A stretch of DNA of 64,000 nucleotides from Ceratotherium simum simum (GCF_000283155.1 NW_004454195.1:4991599-5055598); one strand, 5' to 3'. Shown: positions 1-13,254, counted from the first letter of the stretch. Notes: a model not told the origin generated them from the letters alone. Translations and numbers: made by a program.

Positions 1-137
1 TAAAATAAAATGAAAAATAGCTCAGACAAGTTTTTACTTAGAAAGTAATTGGCTTAAACAGCAGTTCTGTACACAATTTTCTCTTTGTTAAAGTTTTCAC
101 AAATGACTAAAAAGACATCTGCCTGTGAGTCTGCCTG

Positions 138-175
138 TGCGTCGGTCTGTCTGTCCATCCATCCATCCATCCATT
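138..175 (+). repeat. CTGT/CCAT microsatellite
   Basis: Short imperfect run of ctgt units passing into six ccat units; a simple tandem repeat likely to vary between individuals. Confidence 0.8.
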
Positions 176-879
176 TCTCCAACTACAGTATTCACTGTTT
201 AAGTACCTAGAATCACTCTCCTACTGTAAACTCATGAGAGGGTGATGTATATCTACGGTTATGCATTTCAGGCAGCATGCTTATAATGAATAAAGATTAA
301 AGGAACACAAAATAAAATGCCAACCTGCCCTTTCTTTATGTCATTCTAAGGTTTCTTTTCTTGGAGTCTGTGGACCCTCTAAAATTGCATGCGAAATTGT
401 ATGTATATTTTTCAGGGGAAAGTGACCATAGTTTTCTTCTGATTCTTAAAGTCTTCTGTGACCCAAATAAGATTAGGAAACATTTCCGTGAATGCTTCTG
501 GATCAATGAAAAAATATTAGGAAAAATGAAGAATAGGTAATTTTCGACTTAATGACACAGTCTGTGGATGAGATTTTTTTAAAAAAATTTTTCAAACAGA
601 GAAGGTAGGGTTCATCTGACTAATCTGAGTGAAACCGTCATCTTTGCAGTGGTAGACTTAGACTCTATAAGTTGAGTCATATGATATTGCTGTTTTATTA
701 ATTTGTTTTGTTTTTTTGCAAATCAAAAATGGTCAGGTATCATCAATTCATAAAATTTAACCTAATAGAAAAATCAGTAACATAAAATGGGTCCCACTGT
801 CAATTTTTATATTACTTTGGAGATGATGAAAACTGGTGTTACTCCTACTGTCTCTTCGCTCACACTCATATATTCTGTA

Positions 880-1285
880 TGGTAATACTGGGGCTAGAAG
901 TCCAAAAAGTACATTTGGTTCCTTTGGCAGCTGGCTTCCTGTTAGGTCCTGAGAAAGGAGGCATAGACAGGAGATCAGAAGGTGGGAGTAGGGAGAAGAT
1001 TCCGTGTTTCTGGAAGTAGTTCCTTCCTTCCTGCTTCTGAGGCAGCAACCTCTCAGTCTGTGCTCCTAGGTTTCAGTAACACAAGCTCTTCCTTTTGTTC
1101 CCTCAGCCCTAGTGGCAGTAACTACTTTCAGCAGTTATTACTCTCTGGTTACCTCACCTCCCAATCTTTCCTTCTCCATTCCTCTAACATCCCTGTAATG
1201 AATTCCCTATATTAAATATCCTCTAGTAGAAATACTTAGCATAGTTTTTCTTCCTAACAGGACCCTGATCAAAACAATCAAACAT
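880..1285 (+). repeat. Ancient interspersed repeat remnant, family unassigned
   Basis: The stretch has the layout of a common mammalian repeat: a gacaggagatcag motif, a CT-rich middle, and a 3' end where a ttaaata-type motif precedes the terminal aggaccctgatcaaaac. I recognise the pattern but cannot say whether it is LTR or old LINE 3' end. The open frames over it (866-1048 minus, 982-1215 plus) are incidental. Confidence 0.4.
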
Positions 1286-1987
1286 TGTCCATATTCTACT
1301 CCTTATTGAGATCACATTTACACAGATCACATTCTCTTAAGATAAAGTAAGAAAATTGGAAATAAATGGTAAAAAGATAGGTTTAGAAAAACCTCAATCC
1401 TATTCACTTGAAAACTGAATATAGTAAGAATATAAATATATTCCTACAAATGAAGAGCTGTGATATTTTTCAAAGTAGAATACATAAAATGTCTGACCTT
1501 TAGAGAGCCGTTTAAACCTCTTTGTCTGAAAAACTGTTTTCAAATAGTAGCCAAAATCTACATGCTAACATATAATTCACATATTAATTATAAGAAATAT
1601 TTATAGTCAAAGATAGCCTTTCAATTCAAGGCCTCTCCCTGAGAAAAATTTAGTAGCAATTAGTTTTTTAAATTATTCCCCCTCTTTGAAAGTAAGATAA
1701 ATAGTTATAATAAGCTAAAAAAAATCCAGATGGCTTATTTAGTTTAAACTTGGTAAATTTTACTTTTTTGAAGTAAAAAAGTGGTTTTATGAGACAAGGA
1801 AAGGAAGAAGTATATGGATAAAATGATAAATGATTTGCTAAAGCTTTACAAATTTCTGGAAATTCTGAGAAATCAGAATTTAAAAACAGTAAAAAAATAA
1901 ATATTAAATATCTTTAGTAAAAAATGGTCAAGTATATGGGAAAAGTATTTCTGAAACTCAGAAAGAAAAGTGGCTGTCAAATAGGCC

Positions 1988-2007
1988 AAAAAAAAAAAAA
2001 AAAAAAA
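1988..2007 (+). repeat. A20 homopolymer
   Basis: Twenty consecutive A residues. No recognisable SINE or L1 body precedes it, so it may be the orphan tail of a decayed insertion. Confidence 0.8.
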
Positions 2008-2059
2008 GAGGGGCAGGCCAACCAGATGCAGATGATACCAAAGAATTTAGTGTCATCCA

Positions 2060-2700
2060 TTACGTTTCTAAACTTGCTATAAATCCAGGTTCGGCTTCAA
2101 GCAAAAATGAAATGAATCATCCCTGTTAACTAAAGATTAAATAATACTATGTTAAGTAAGTTTTTTATCCTGTATCACTATGCTTGCATTCCACAGCGTT
2201 TATTTTGGAATAAGCACAAAGCCCCACAGAAGACCAAAGATACTGCTTTAGAAATTAACGGTAAGCTAACTGGATAATACTGCTATAATATTTAAAAGGA
2301 ACCATATTAAATTTCACAGAATTTTTACACATTTGTTATTAAAATCATTTTACGATATTGCTGGTTAAAGTGAAGGTATTTACTATCTATGGTACTGTTA
2401 ACACAATTCTTATATGAGTTTCTCTGTTTCTATGGTAACATGAATTATAAGGTTCAATGAAGCCAGATTCAGTAATGTGTATTTTTCTGTTATTCAAGGT
2501 GAAAAGGAAATGAAACATTTCTAACATTCATAAACTGCAGCAAATGTCTGAATTCCATTTAGAGATAAGACGATAATTACTAAAGTAATTAGAATTCTTC
2601 CTGGATGGAATTATTTTGCACACAGTGGAAATTTAGATTTGGGAATGAAAGCAGGGGCCAGAGTATATTCAGCATCAGTAATTAATTACAACTAAAACCA
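2060..2700. other. Candidate conserved non-coding stretch with RFX-like site
   Basis: This 640-bp stretch shows no repeat signature. It contains a near-palindromic X-box, GTTTCTATGGTAAC, at 2426-2439 (RFX-family type) and clustered TAATTA-type homeodomain motifs near 2680. The reading is by eye only; conservation was not tested. Confidence 0.25.
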
Positions 2701-3421
2701 ATATGCTATTCTGATACTTTGCAACAGACTATATCTTCTTCTGTTTGCTTCTGACTACAATGTGAAAGAAAACTGGTCCCCCACCCCCAACTTTTAAGTC
2801 AGAAAGATAAAGTGGGTGAAATCATTTTATTCACGAGAAAATCCAATTACAGAAATAATCAACTTTTCTCTCTTGCTTTATTTTTTTCATATTTGAAAGG
2901 GCATTCACGTTAGCAGAACCAATTAAATGAATATCAGGACAGGGCAAAAACTGTAAAGTTGGGCAAATTTCTTAAATCTTTTAAAATTAAACTTTGAAAA
3001 AAAACCACTTATTGAAATTTTAGAGACTCAAACCCAGATCATAGCATTCTTTAATAGGAAAGCATAATTGGAAGGTGACTAAACATCAGGTCTCAGGAAG
3101 AATAATTTATAAAATCCTACAGTCATAATGCAATTGCCTCTAATATCCAGTCTACTATAAATAAGAAATTAGGCAAATTTTCACTTTTAATGGAACTGTT
3201 GTCATCAAGAAATGGTACTCAAAGATATTACATTTTAAGTCTTATGCCATCCTAAAATACAATTTTATAGTATCATCATAAACAATACTAAAAAAAATAC
3301 ATAGAGAGAGAGAGTCAGAAGGCAACAAATCAAACACAGTAGTATTATTCACAATTATTTTCTCTATTATTAGTTGAACTCATGTTTTGTTTAAATTTAG
3401 TTTACCCTAAAAATCAGATTT

Positions 3422-3625
3422 AGGGTTGGCAAACTACAGCTTATGGGCTAAATTCAGCCACTGCCTGTTTTTGTATAAAGTTTTATAAATGAATATTTAT
3501 ATTCACTCATTTATACATCGACTACGGCTGCTGTGACTATAACAACAGAGTTGAGTAATTGTGACAGTTGCAACAGAGACTGTATGATCCACAAAGCCAA
3601 AAATATTTATTATCTGCAGATATTC
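3422..3625 (+). mobile_element. hAT-Charlie non-autonomous element
   Basis: It begins ggttggcaaactacagc and continues gcctgtttttgtataaag, acaacagagttgagtaattg and ccacaaagccaaaaatattt, in the order of a well-known mammalian hAT-Charlie miniature element. The 3' terminal inverted repeat is lost. The ggttggcaaactac end is complementary in type to the gcttgctgactcctag end of the transposon near 16.2 kb. Confidence 0.7.
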
Positions 3626-3849
3626 TAGACAATCAGGCCAATGACTCTGATTTTTGGTAAATAATTCCAGGGACACTCCAGGGTGAGTTTGAGGGGACAG
3701 CGGACATATGATGCACTCCAAAATGTAGCCCTAATCAACCTTTCCATTATCACCAAATTCTCGTTGATACAATTCAAATCAGAATACTTCCTCCCTGAGC
3801 AATCCTGGTTCATAATCTATTAGTACCTATCTATACTATTCATCCTCTG

Positions 3850-4115
3850 TGGCCCACCTCTCTGACAAAATTTTTTCTGATTTTCTCTTAGCGTCTCAAC
3901 ACATTCACAGTCCTTCCTTTATACCTCTGTGATGGTGTATTATGATCTGCCTGGCACCTTTCGCATTTGTTTCCTTGTCTTATGCCTCCTAGAAAACGGT
4001 AAGCACCTGGTGGACAAGGATGGGATCATACTCATATTCTTATACTCCGCAGGAACGAGGCAGCAGCCTCACAAATAGTTGAGGCCCAATAAAGGTACTC
4101 AATGAATTAACGGTG
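3850..4115 (+). repeat. L2 LINE 3' fragment
   Basis: The order 'gtaagcacctggtggacaag' ... 'ctcatattcttatactccgc' ... 'caataaaggtactcaatgaa' matches the L2 3' end. It is heavily diverged. Confidence 0.55.
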
Positions 4116-5344
4116 ACGGGCAAGGGAGAACTGGGAAAAAAGACAGGGGAGATGAATAAATGACCTCAACAAAGCAATTTATTCATACCTACTAATGATG
4201 AATCCCTGTTTCGACAAATATCAATCTCAGTATTTTCAAGTTCCAGAAGTGAACTTCTAGCCTTTCTCTAACTGGCATGGGAAGAGAAGTGGCAATTCAC
4301 GGGGCTTTGTAAGTGACAGACTTCTCTTTGAGGGAAAGGCTACACAGATGCTGCCTAGACACTGGGCAATGGAGCTGACTTATTCTGCTTACAATGAGGG
4401 TATCATTCCTCAAATGAGTACTTTAAAAAGATGTATTGGTTAACTAACAACTGTTTCACTTTAAATTCTTATTTCTAGAAATAATTAAAACACTGACACT
4501 GGGTCAAAGCTTATTTTAAATGACCTGAGTTTATTTGCAACGTTCAGTTTAAAATTTAGGGGAATAGGCTTCAAGCTGGAATCCTTGAAGTTGAAGGAAG
4601 ATTTATGAGACTCGGAAGGGGAGTTTTCATTCTAATTCTGCTTTACAGTGACTCTCTTCTAATTTTGAAGGTGGTAAGTCCCATCATTCAAAAATTCTAT
4701 ACCCCCTGGATGATTTGTTCTCAGCAAAGTTCTCGACAGTCAATATCTATGAGGACTGCTGCGGCAGAGAGGCAGCAAGGGGCCAAGAGTCCTTTCCATA
4801 CGAAAATCGCATGAAACGTGTCTGTGCATTAGACACTGTAGCTTTCAGGTGAAGGGCCTGTAACTTTTTATGACAATGCCTGTTGGGTCACCATTTGGCC
4901 CAAATCTCTACCTCCAAAAGGGCAATTCTGCCCTGTCTCACGCCATGCCTGGCTGATCTGTCAGCTGCAGAGGTGTCCCAGCCCTCTGCAGCCATGCAGC
5001 ACTGCCTAAGACATGCTTCGCAATCCTTAAAATCCTCCGAGGCTCTTTCTGATTGTGAGTAACCCAGTTCGGTTCTTGCCACAACCGCTCTCTGGAGGCA
5101 GCCTGCTTCTCACCACCTGATTCAGCAGTGCTGGGATACTGAGCATTGCTTTGATGCTGCTGGTAGCTGATCCTAAACCAAGGAACATTTCAACACCCAA
5201 GAATAAAGCCACTATGTTAGTGAACATCAGGGCGCTACAACAATCTCCCAAGTCATCATTTTGGGAAGAAAACAGACATGAACTAGTCACACATGAACTA
5301 GCTCAATGTCAGGTTGAAATAGTGGCATTTTCTGACACCAGCCT

Positions 5345-5850
5345 CTCTGAACTTTATTGAGCACTTACTCTGTGCCAGGCACTCTTTTTATTTTTTTTTA
5401 TGACGAAGATCATCCCTGAGCTAACATCCATGCCAATCCTCCTCTTTTTAATGAGGAAGACTGGCCCTGGGCTAACATCTGTGCCCATCTTCCTCCACTT
5501 TATATGAGATGCAGCCACAGCATGGCTTGACAAGCGGTGCATTAGTGCGCGCCAGGGATCCGAGCCCCGGCAGCCAGCAGTGGAACGCGAGCACTTAACC
5601 ACTACGCCACGGGGCCAGCCTCCAGGCACACTTTTTAGTCTTTTAAGTGCTTTCTGTATGTTAACTCATTTAATCCTCTAAGCAGTTAATGAGACAGGTA
5701 ATATTTTCCCCATTTTATAGATGTAGCAATGGAAGCACAGAGAGATTAAGTAACTTGCCTAAGGTCACACAGCAATAAACGAAGGGTAGAGTCTGGATCT
5801 GAATCCTAACTGTCTGTTTTCAGAGTCTGTGATCTTAAATGACAAACTGC
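5345..5850 (-). repeat. MIR SINE split by an ERE
   Basis: The left part carries gagcacttactctgtgccag. The right part carries ttaactcatttaatcctc, ccccattttatagatg and taacttgcctaaggtcacac. Together they are a reverse-strand MIR whose two halves are separated by the ERE at 5390-5621. Confidence 0.85.
5390..5621 (-). mobile_element. ERE SINE, short-gap (A-type) tail
   Basis: A reverse-strand copy: the T-rich tail, then gctaacatc tail units, and the head ending cacggggccagcc. A 15-bp duplication with one mismatch flanks it (ccaggcactcttttt at 5375-5389 and ccaggcacacttttt at 5622-5636). The head is tRNA-derived, with internal A- and B-box-like sequences. It is inserted into a MIR. Confidence 0.93.
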
Positions 5851-6034
5851 CTCCCACTGATGGAGGGCAGGGAATATCGAATAGTGCCTGATACATTTAT
5901 TCCAAAAGGCCTCCTTTCTCAGAAATAATTATCAGGTGTCATTGTAGAGTGACTTGAGATTCTTGTCTAGAAGCACAAGTGCCATCTGATGACTCCACAA
6001 CTACTAAATAACAAAAATACCCACTTAACATTAT

Positions 6035-6445
6035 CTCCTCAGCTATTAGACTATTACTCTCATGTTAAAAAACAAGGACACCGGGGCCAGCCCGGTGACA
6101 CAGTGGTTAAGTTCGCTTGCTTTACTTCAGCAGCCTGGGGTTTGCAGGTTCGGACCCTGGGCGAGGACCTATGCACCACTTATGAAGCCATGATGTGGCA
6201 GGCATCCCACATAAAATAGAGGAAGATGGGCACAGACATTAGCTCAGTGTCAATCTTCCTCAGCAAAAAGAGGAGGATTAGCAACAGATGCTAGCTCAGG
6301 GCTAATCTTCCTCAGCAAAAAAAAAAAACCAAGGACACTGAGGATTAGGTCACTTGTCCATGGTCACAGAGCTGGTTTTGAGTAGAGAAGGCCTGGGATT
6401 ACGGTTTCTGACTCCTAGTGCTTTACTCATGTACTTATCCTTTTA
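6035..6445 (-). repeat. MIR SINE split by an ERE
   Basis: The left part has tctcatgttaaaaaacaagg. The right part has gaggattaggtcacttgtcc and atggtcacagagctgg. It is a reverse-strand MIR disrupted by the ERE at 6082-6329. Confidence 0.7.
6082..6329 (+). mobile_element. ERE SINE, A-type tail
   Basis: Head cggggccagcccggtgac, then catcccacataaaatagagg, followed by two tail units with ttagctca and an A-rich end. It is flanked by exact 9-bp copies of caaggacac (6073-6081 and 6330-6338). It lies in inverted orientation to the ERE at 5390, about 460 bp away. Confidence 0.93.
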
Positions 6446-6889
6446 GACAAGGAAAAGAAATGTAGAAAAAAATCCTCACCAATATCATATCTGTGCCAGT
6501 AGTCAACAAAAAGATATTCATGAAAGCTCAGATTTTATCACACACATTTTCAGTGGTACCAAAATGGGAGACAGAGAGAGATAGGACCCCACGAGACGAG
6601 AAACATTAATAGACATAATTAGCCCTTGGCTCAAAGGCAGTGAGAAAACAAAAAATCTTGTTAATTTCTAACACTTCACATCATGTCCCATATAATGCAA
6701 GGTCTAGGAAGTAGCCCTGATTCCACCATTTTTGGCAAAAGAATCTGAGGAATATTTAGATAAGTACAGTGGTGCTTGATACCAGGTCCTGGACAGGTCA
6801 TAGCCTGACAAAAAAAACCAGTGTCTCTGTCTTTCACATAATTCAGATCCAACTAATGGCTGTCAAGTCCCACAAAGCATCACATGCTG

Positions 6890-7030
6890 ATATTCCTTTT
6901 CTATGTTATTTCACACGTTGAAACAACCCTCTGAGGAGGAAGGGGTGATATGTTTACTCTGCAGAGGTTCCGAGAGGTGAAGTATTTGCATCGAGGAATC
7001 AGGATTTGAACACTAACCACTGCCTCTCAA
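6890..7030 (-). repeat. Decayed MIR fragment
   Basis: The order ttatttcacacgttgaaaca, ccctctgaggagga, gttccgagaggtgaagta and caggatttgaacac resembles a reverse-strand MIR. Weak. Confidence 0.45.
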
Positions 7031-8374
7031 ACCTGCTAAACTGAGTAATTCTCAGGAATGACAGCCTGTGCAAAAGGTTTCTGTGCTATGATCCTAGAGA
7101 GACCAGCAGAGGAGAAAATTTTTGTCTGTGACCACCAATGTAAACAGCAAGCATGTAAGTGTGTCAGGCTCTCTATCAGACAGGCATCAGGGTGGTGAGG
7201 TCTACTAGATGAAAACCTGATTTAAAAACAATTTGATTCAATCCAACCAATGACAACTGAATACCTACAACCTAGACTCCAGGAAAACAGAATCAGAGTA
7301 CACTAGAGGGTTGCACAGCATTTCCAGTCACCAGTGGAGGTAAACAGTGATGTGACTGACAGCGCCAGGCTCATACAATAGATGGAGAGGCTAGGATAGG
7401 AGAGGTGGTGGAATAAATGGGATTATGAGCCTCAGAGAAGATGAAATTAGGAATAACACAGGGGGAGAGAGGAAAGACACAAAGAACAACTGCAGAGGTT
7501 TGTGGGCATGACAAGGTATACAGAGGCCCAGACTGCCACCTCTTAGTGCAGAATTTGCTGGAAATTAACTGAAACAAAGTGTGACATCACTAGAATTTAC
7601 ATTCCACTTCAATCTATGCATGTAGCTCCAATTACAGCAAACACTTCCTTTAGCAGACAGATTTAACGAATCAATTTCTGATCAAAAAAGTAAATGAAGA
7701 AACCACAGGTGGTAAAACTTAACTAATGACTATCTCATCATAGCTAAAAGTCCAAGACACAGTGCTGTGTAATCAGTGACAACAGAGCTTCCTGCACAAA
7801 GCCATCTCCTCTTAAAGATCAAGTCACGTTCTCCCGGTAGCCTTGAATAAGAATTGTTTTTAATTGTATGACAATACTTTTATAACATGTAAACATAAAC
7901 AAACTGAATATAACAGATCACAAGAAAATGACACTGAGATAGCAAAACGCAAAAGCATGTACTGCCACTAAAATAGGGGTGACGAAACGAATAATTTTCA
8001 GAAGTATGAAAGTGCAGAGAGAAATGGTGAAAACATGTAGACATGACATATTCTTAAGTGAGTCCAAAATGCTTTATGAAAGGAGGGAAGGGCAAATACC
8101 TCTTGGAAGGACCTCTCAGAGTACTGCCTAGGAAGTATCCCCAAGGGCAATAAAAACAGAAGGAAGAAAGGACCATCATCACACATATTTTTGGGTGCTG
8201 AAAGAACCTTAAATGCCCATGTAGTTCACCCCTCTATCGAAATCATTTCTTTTAAATGTGGGTAGAAGAGTCTCTTTGGGCTTCGATGACTTCCCAAGGA
8301 AAATCCAATTCAATCAATGCAATCAATCAGAGCGAAAGTAAATTTAATCAATAACATAGAAGGAGGATCTTCTA

Positions 8375-8455
8375 TGTCCTAGCCCTGTGCTATTTAAAGA
8401 CAGTAAGATGTTATTCCTGCCTTCAAAGATCTCAGTCAGAGGTAAGTCAGGTATA
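8375..8455 (-). repeat. L2 LINE 3' fragment
   Basis: The order agccctgtgctat, taagatgttattcctgcctt, caaagatctcagtc fits a reverse-strand L2 3' end. Confidence 0.45.
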
Positions 8456-8461
8456 CACCAG

Positions 8462-8501
8462 TAGAGTAGTAATAGTAGCAGTAATAGTAATAGTAGTAGT
8501 T
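8462..8501 (+). repeat. TAG/TAA trinucleotide run
   Basis: Imperfect array of tag, taa and cag triplets between an L2 fragment and a MIR. Confidence 0.8.
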
Positions 8502-8514
8502 ATGGAAAACATTT

Positions 8515-8765
8515 ACATTGCACTTTGTGCCAGGCACTGTTCTAAGTATTTTCCGTATATTAACTCATTTAATCCTCCCACTATTCCTATAAGGTAAGTA
8601 CTATTATCATCTCTATTTTACAGATGAGGAAACTGAAGCTCAGAAAAGTTAAATGAATTCCCCCAAATAACAAACTTGCTATATATCAGACCTACGATTT
8701 GAACCAGGTATCTTGGTTTCAAATTCTGAACTGTTCACTCAATGCTACACCATCTCCTGATAACT
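8515..8765 (-). repeat. Near-full-length MIR SINE
   Basis: Contains ttgtgccaggcactgttcta, taactcatttaatcctccca, ttttacagatgaggaaactg and gatttgaaccaggta in reverse-MIR order. It is among the best preserved MIR copies in the window. Confidence 0.9.
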
Positions 8766-8899
8766 ATAATTCCAGGCACAATGAATAAGTGCCACATGAG
8801 CGCTGTAAATAAATCCTACAGTAATGCATTGCAGAGGAGAGAGAGATGCAAGAAGCCTTCATGAAAGTTCCTCAGAGGACACGGGCAGACAATATAGGG

Positions 8900-9197
8900 C
8901 AGCTCTGCGCAACAGAAATATAACGTGAGTGATATAGGTAATCCTAAGTTTTCTAGTAGTCACATTAAAAAAAGAAACAGGTGAAATTAACAATATTTTA
9001 TTTAACCCAATATACACAAAATATTATCATTTCAACATGCAATCAATACAAAAACTAATGCAATATGTCACATTCTTTTTTTCATACTAAGTCTTTGAAA
9101 GCCCATATGTACTTTACACTTACGGCACATCTCAGTTTGGATTTGCTACATTCCACGTGCTCAGAGGCACATGTGGCTCCTTTACTGGACAGCACAG
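8900..9197 (+). mobile_element. hAT-Charlie miniature element
   Basis: Opens cagctctgcgcaacagaaat and closes ttactggacagcacag, imperfect inverted repeats of the cagtgctgtccaat type. The interior has agtagtcacattaaaa, aaacaggtgaaatta and aacccaatatacacaaaata. No clean 8-bp target duplication remains. Confidence 0.8.
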
Positions 9198-9439
9198 ACA
9201 CTGAGAGAAGGTGAATAAATAGTTTCAACAGAAGGAAAAGCAAGAGCAAAGGCATTCAGATAAAAAAGATACAAACACTATAAGACGCGGTACGCATGAA
9301 CGTCACTGTTGGAACTTCCAGTTACAAAGAAGGGAGGTTAGGACCAGCATATAGAAGTTTGGCAACAAGGAACTACCAAAGGCTTTTGTGAGGAGCAATA
9401 ATTTTACAACTGTGCATCAGTAAGATGACTCCAGCAATA

Positions 9440-9690
9440 CCTTAAGAATGACCTGGATGAGAGAGAGATAAGAGAGCACAAGATAATGATGGCCTCAACT
9501 AGGATAGCAAGAGTGGGGATGGATAGGGGTCAGGGGTGTAAGAATTGTATAATCATCAGAATTGTGACTGATTTGGTGACTGACTTGGGTGGAGGCAAGT
9601 GCTGGTGGAAGGGGTGAAGACAGTGAATATGGCTCTATGGTGGTAAGTCTGGAAGTGACCGGAAGGAGAATAAGGCCATTAATCCAGACA
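9440..9690 (+). repeat. Ancient GA-rich mammalian repeat, unassigned
   Basis: The phrase gataatgatggcctcaacta followed by a GTGG-rich stretch resembles an old dispersed mammalian repeat that may also lie at 33.97-34.48 kb. Family not named. Confidence 0.35.
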
Positions 9691-10035
9691 CCTACCAGAG
9701 TAACAGTGTCACTAGAGAAGTGTCCGTTGTGTAACTGATGAACTGTGACGGCAGGAATCAGGTCATGTCTAGTTTTTATCTCCCCAGTGCTTGATGCACA
9801 GTGAGGTTGTAAAAAAGTGTGTTAGTAGAGGAGCAGGGATGGGGTGAATGGTGGTAGTGGTAGTGGAGTAGGGTGGGTAGGAAATGAGTTTAAAGTTAAA
9901 CGATAAGCAAAAAGACCAAGTTATAAGAAATGTTGGGGAGGAAGCTGCAGCAGACTCAAAATGGATTAAGACTTGAACACTTCCACTCTAAATTTTCCCT
10001 GGTAGTTAAAAACGTTAAAGGGATAAAAACAGTGC

Positions 10036-10056
10036 AAAAAAAAAAAAAAAAAAAAA
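10036..10056 (+). repeat. A21 homopolymer
   Basis: Twenty-one A residues followed by GA repeats; no clear element body upstream. Confidence 0.8.
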
Positions 10057-13000
10057 GAGAGAAATAAACATCTTCTCCAGAAAGCAAATTGCATTCTAGG
10101 TGACTATTCCTTTATTTAAAGCTAAAACTGTATTATCCATGTAATTTATTGTATTAAACTCAATTTTACTGGTGAACATGAAACAATGAGGAAATGGATC
10201 TCTGTACATTGACTATAACAATGTGATGTTTACAAGTCTGTATGCTACTAACCATAAAAATTATAACCCAGAGATATATTAAACAATAAATCCCTATTCA
10301 CCAAATTATGCAATGGGCAAATCAAATATTATACACAAATACCGTCTATTATGTGTTTATGTATTTTAAAGAAAAAAATCTGAAATACCAAGAAAAATAT
10401 GATTTTCAGAGTAACAGTGAAAAATCTAAGATAGAAAAGTAACTTGATTAAAAAAACTGCATTAAATTGAAAATTTAGTTTAAAGGAGTTACATGATGTT
10501 ACGCCTGAGTTTTTTATTTAAACCTTCTGTTTCGATTACTTTTTACGAATTTAAATCTGCTGATGGTGTGCATATTTCCGATAAATACAACAGCATGTGA
10601 TTCCATACTAGCAGGACACCTGCTAACATATTTTATTCATGTACGTGTTCCCAGTGCAAAGCAATTATATTATTTCAAATATTTTAAAATGTTTTCTATT
10701 ACTGCCTAACATAACTGCAGGTTACCTCACAAATTATCGCTTTCCTTTTACACTCCCTCTGTCTAAATCTCTCAGAAAAAGACTTATTTGTGGTGGTGTT
10801 TGTAGAAGTCAATAATAGCTCACAAGGAATCTCAGTCTGGTCCACTTGTATCTGATTATAGACGTGAGAATATAGCTTCCTATCAAATGCAAGAAAAAGG
10901 CATGCATATATAGATTTTGTTTCTTATTCTTGATCCAGCTCTTTGGAACTGGCTCCCACTGTTATAAATTCTGGAGAAGGAAATAAGTGTTAAAAGCTAG
11001 TTATTACAGCTCTGAGACCTTGCAATAGTCACTGGTCTCCCATCAAGAGCTCATGATCACATGGGACACTGCAGTCTTGTCAGCTTCTCATCTGCAGGTC
11101 TGGGCATAAAGGTACACGGGGGCACAATGCTTAAAGGAGGGAGAGGGGTGCAAGGAATTACGGAAAAAGCAATGCGTATTTATTTCATAGTTTTCTATAT
11201 TTGTTGAAATGACAATCATTTAGGTATAACTCATAATTAAAAATGGTAAATCTGAAAGGCAATGCATTTCTGAATATTAATTTTAGGACATCATATTATG
11301 GATATATTAGGTCATTTATTCTTAGTACAAGTATTTGGAGGGAAAAAGGTTAGCTTTGAAGATTAAGAAAGAAATCTTATTTTAGACATTGAAATAATGA
11401 CCCCAAAGTATAACAATATTTTTTAATAAATCTGAAACTATTCATTGATCTACATATGCTTAAAGTGAATGAAGATTTTTAGTGAAGCTATTCAATCAAT
11501 TTAAATCCATTATTTATATGATTTATAAAGTATTAATTGTAGCTAGTATCTAATTGTTAATAGCCTATCATTTACTCTAACTCTTCCTATCTAACTTTCT
11601 CAATGATGGCAACTACTTAAAAAAATATTTTTAATCTCAACTTGACTGAGAGGCATTCATTTAAAAGAGAACAGTCTCACACAAAGCTTTATCACTGGGG
11701 CACAGGACTTCAGACCATTATTGTTTTATGACTAAAAAATGAGTGACTTAAGACAAAAAGCTCAACATCCTTAAACTTCATTTCTATTCATTCTCTAATA
11801 AATACCATCTGTTGTGTACTTTAGGGATATAATACTCGTCAAAAACTCCATCGTATTATGAGAACCAGCACCAAGCTGATCTGAAATGCATATTTGAACA
11901 GATGTGTTTAAATTACATCTCCGTCTAGCCACATGCATAAATTCAGAGCAAGCGTGTGTTGATTTAAAATGCATAAAAAAAGGGATTTGGAGATGCATCA
12001 AAAGTGAACAGAATCTCAACGGATCAAGGCTCACATTACAAAAGGTCATTACTAAAAATAAAGTTTGCATTTATTAAGGGTTGCACCAGGGGGCTGTTCA
12101 TGGGAACTGACTTAATGTTTGCTGCATAAAATCAGCCACTGAAACTACACTAATTTTTTACAACTGCTCCATGTAAAACATTAAAACTGTCATGCATGGA
12201 TAGAAAAAATGGAATAGTAGACGTCAAAACAGAGAAAATTATATGGCATGTCTATTGACACTGGTTCATGTGGCTCAGTCCCCCATGTTTCAACCATACT
12301 TTGCATTTTTCTAAAATAAATATCTGATTTCTGTAGGCATACTACTATTCTGATTCCATTTTTTACAGATAAGCTTCCAAAAGTTAAAATTAATTAAATC
12401 TTTTTGGAATTATGAAGTTCATCAATGTTTAGCAAGAAATTAAACATACAAAAATCCAAGTATGAAGGTACAGACCTTAAATGTTCTCTATATTCCTTTC
12501 ACAAGGTGCTAATTTCTATGCTGGCTTTTCACTGTCAACATAAAGCTTAATGGTGAGCTGCTGAGAAGCAGTGATGGCTTGCCCATTCCCCATTAGGTTA
12601 ACAGTATAAAAAGAAGAAACTTAATTGCTGAGTGAAATTGCTAGTTATCAATATCATCAACAAACATGTAGTTTATTTATACTATTTACATGATACATGT
12701 ACAAGCAGCTTCTGTAGACTCACCTCTCAAAGAAGAATTTGAATGTGAGAATAAATATACATATAATACCCACTCGTGAATAGTCATTCTTAGGTAGTGC
12801 TATTACCTAAACCAGTGCTGGTTATACTGGACAATTAATATTTTTTTTTATTCATAGATGAGGAAAGTAAGGATAAAATGTAAAACTGACAGAGGGAAAG
12901 CTTTATATACTGGCTATCTTTCAAATAAACCTTTAAGGTACTATGATATATTAGGGCATTTTAAGAAAAAAAGGAATGACCTTTTCAAAAGGAATTTCAG

Positions 13001-13254
13001 ATTTGTATAAAAAGGAGATCTCTGAAACGCAAGAGGAAAATCAGCTTTTTCAGAGTATATCTAGTCTCTTAAAGGTGTAGATTTAAGGTTCTTCTGAGTT
13101 TCCAAAAATTCTCTGAACCTGTAATTAATTAACCAAAGGACAGTAATGAAAGTAAGCATGGTTAGTAAGAAGTGTAGTAATACCGCTGTGAAAAAAAATT
13201 CTTTTTTATTAAAATTCTAAATATCTTCTAGGTTTATGATATGTGCTAATTATA

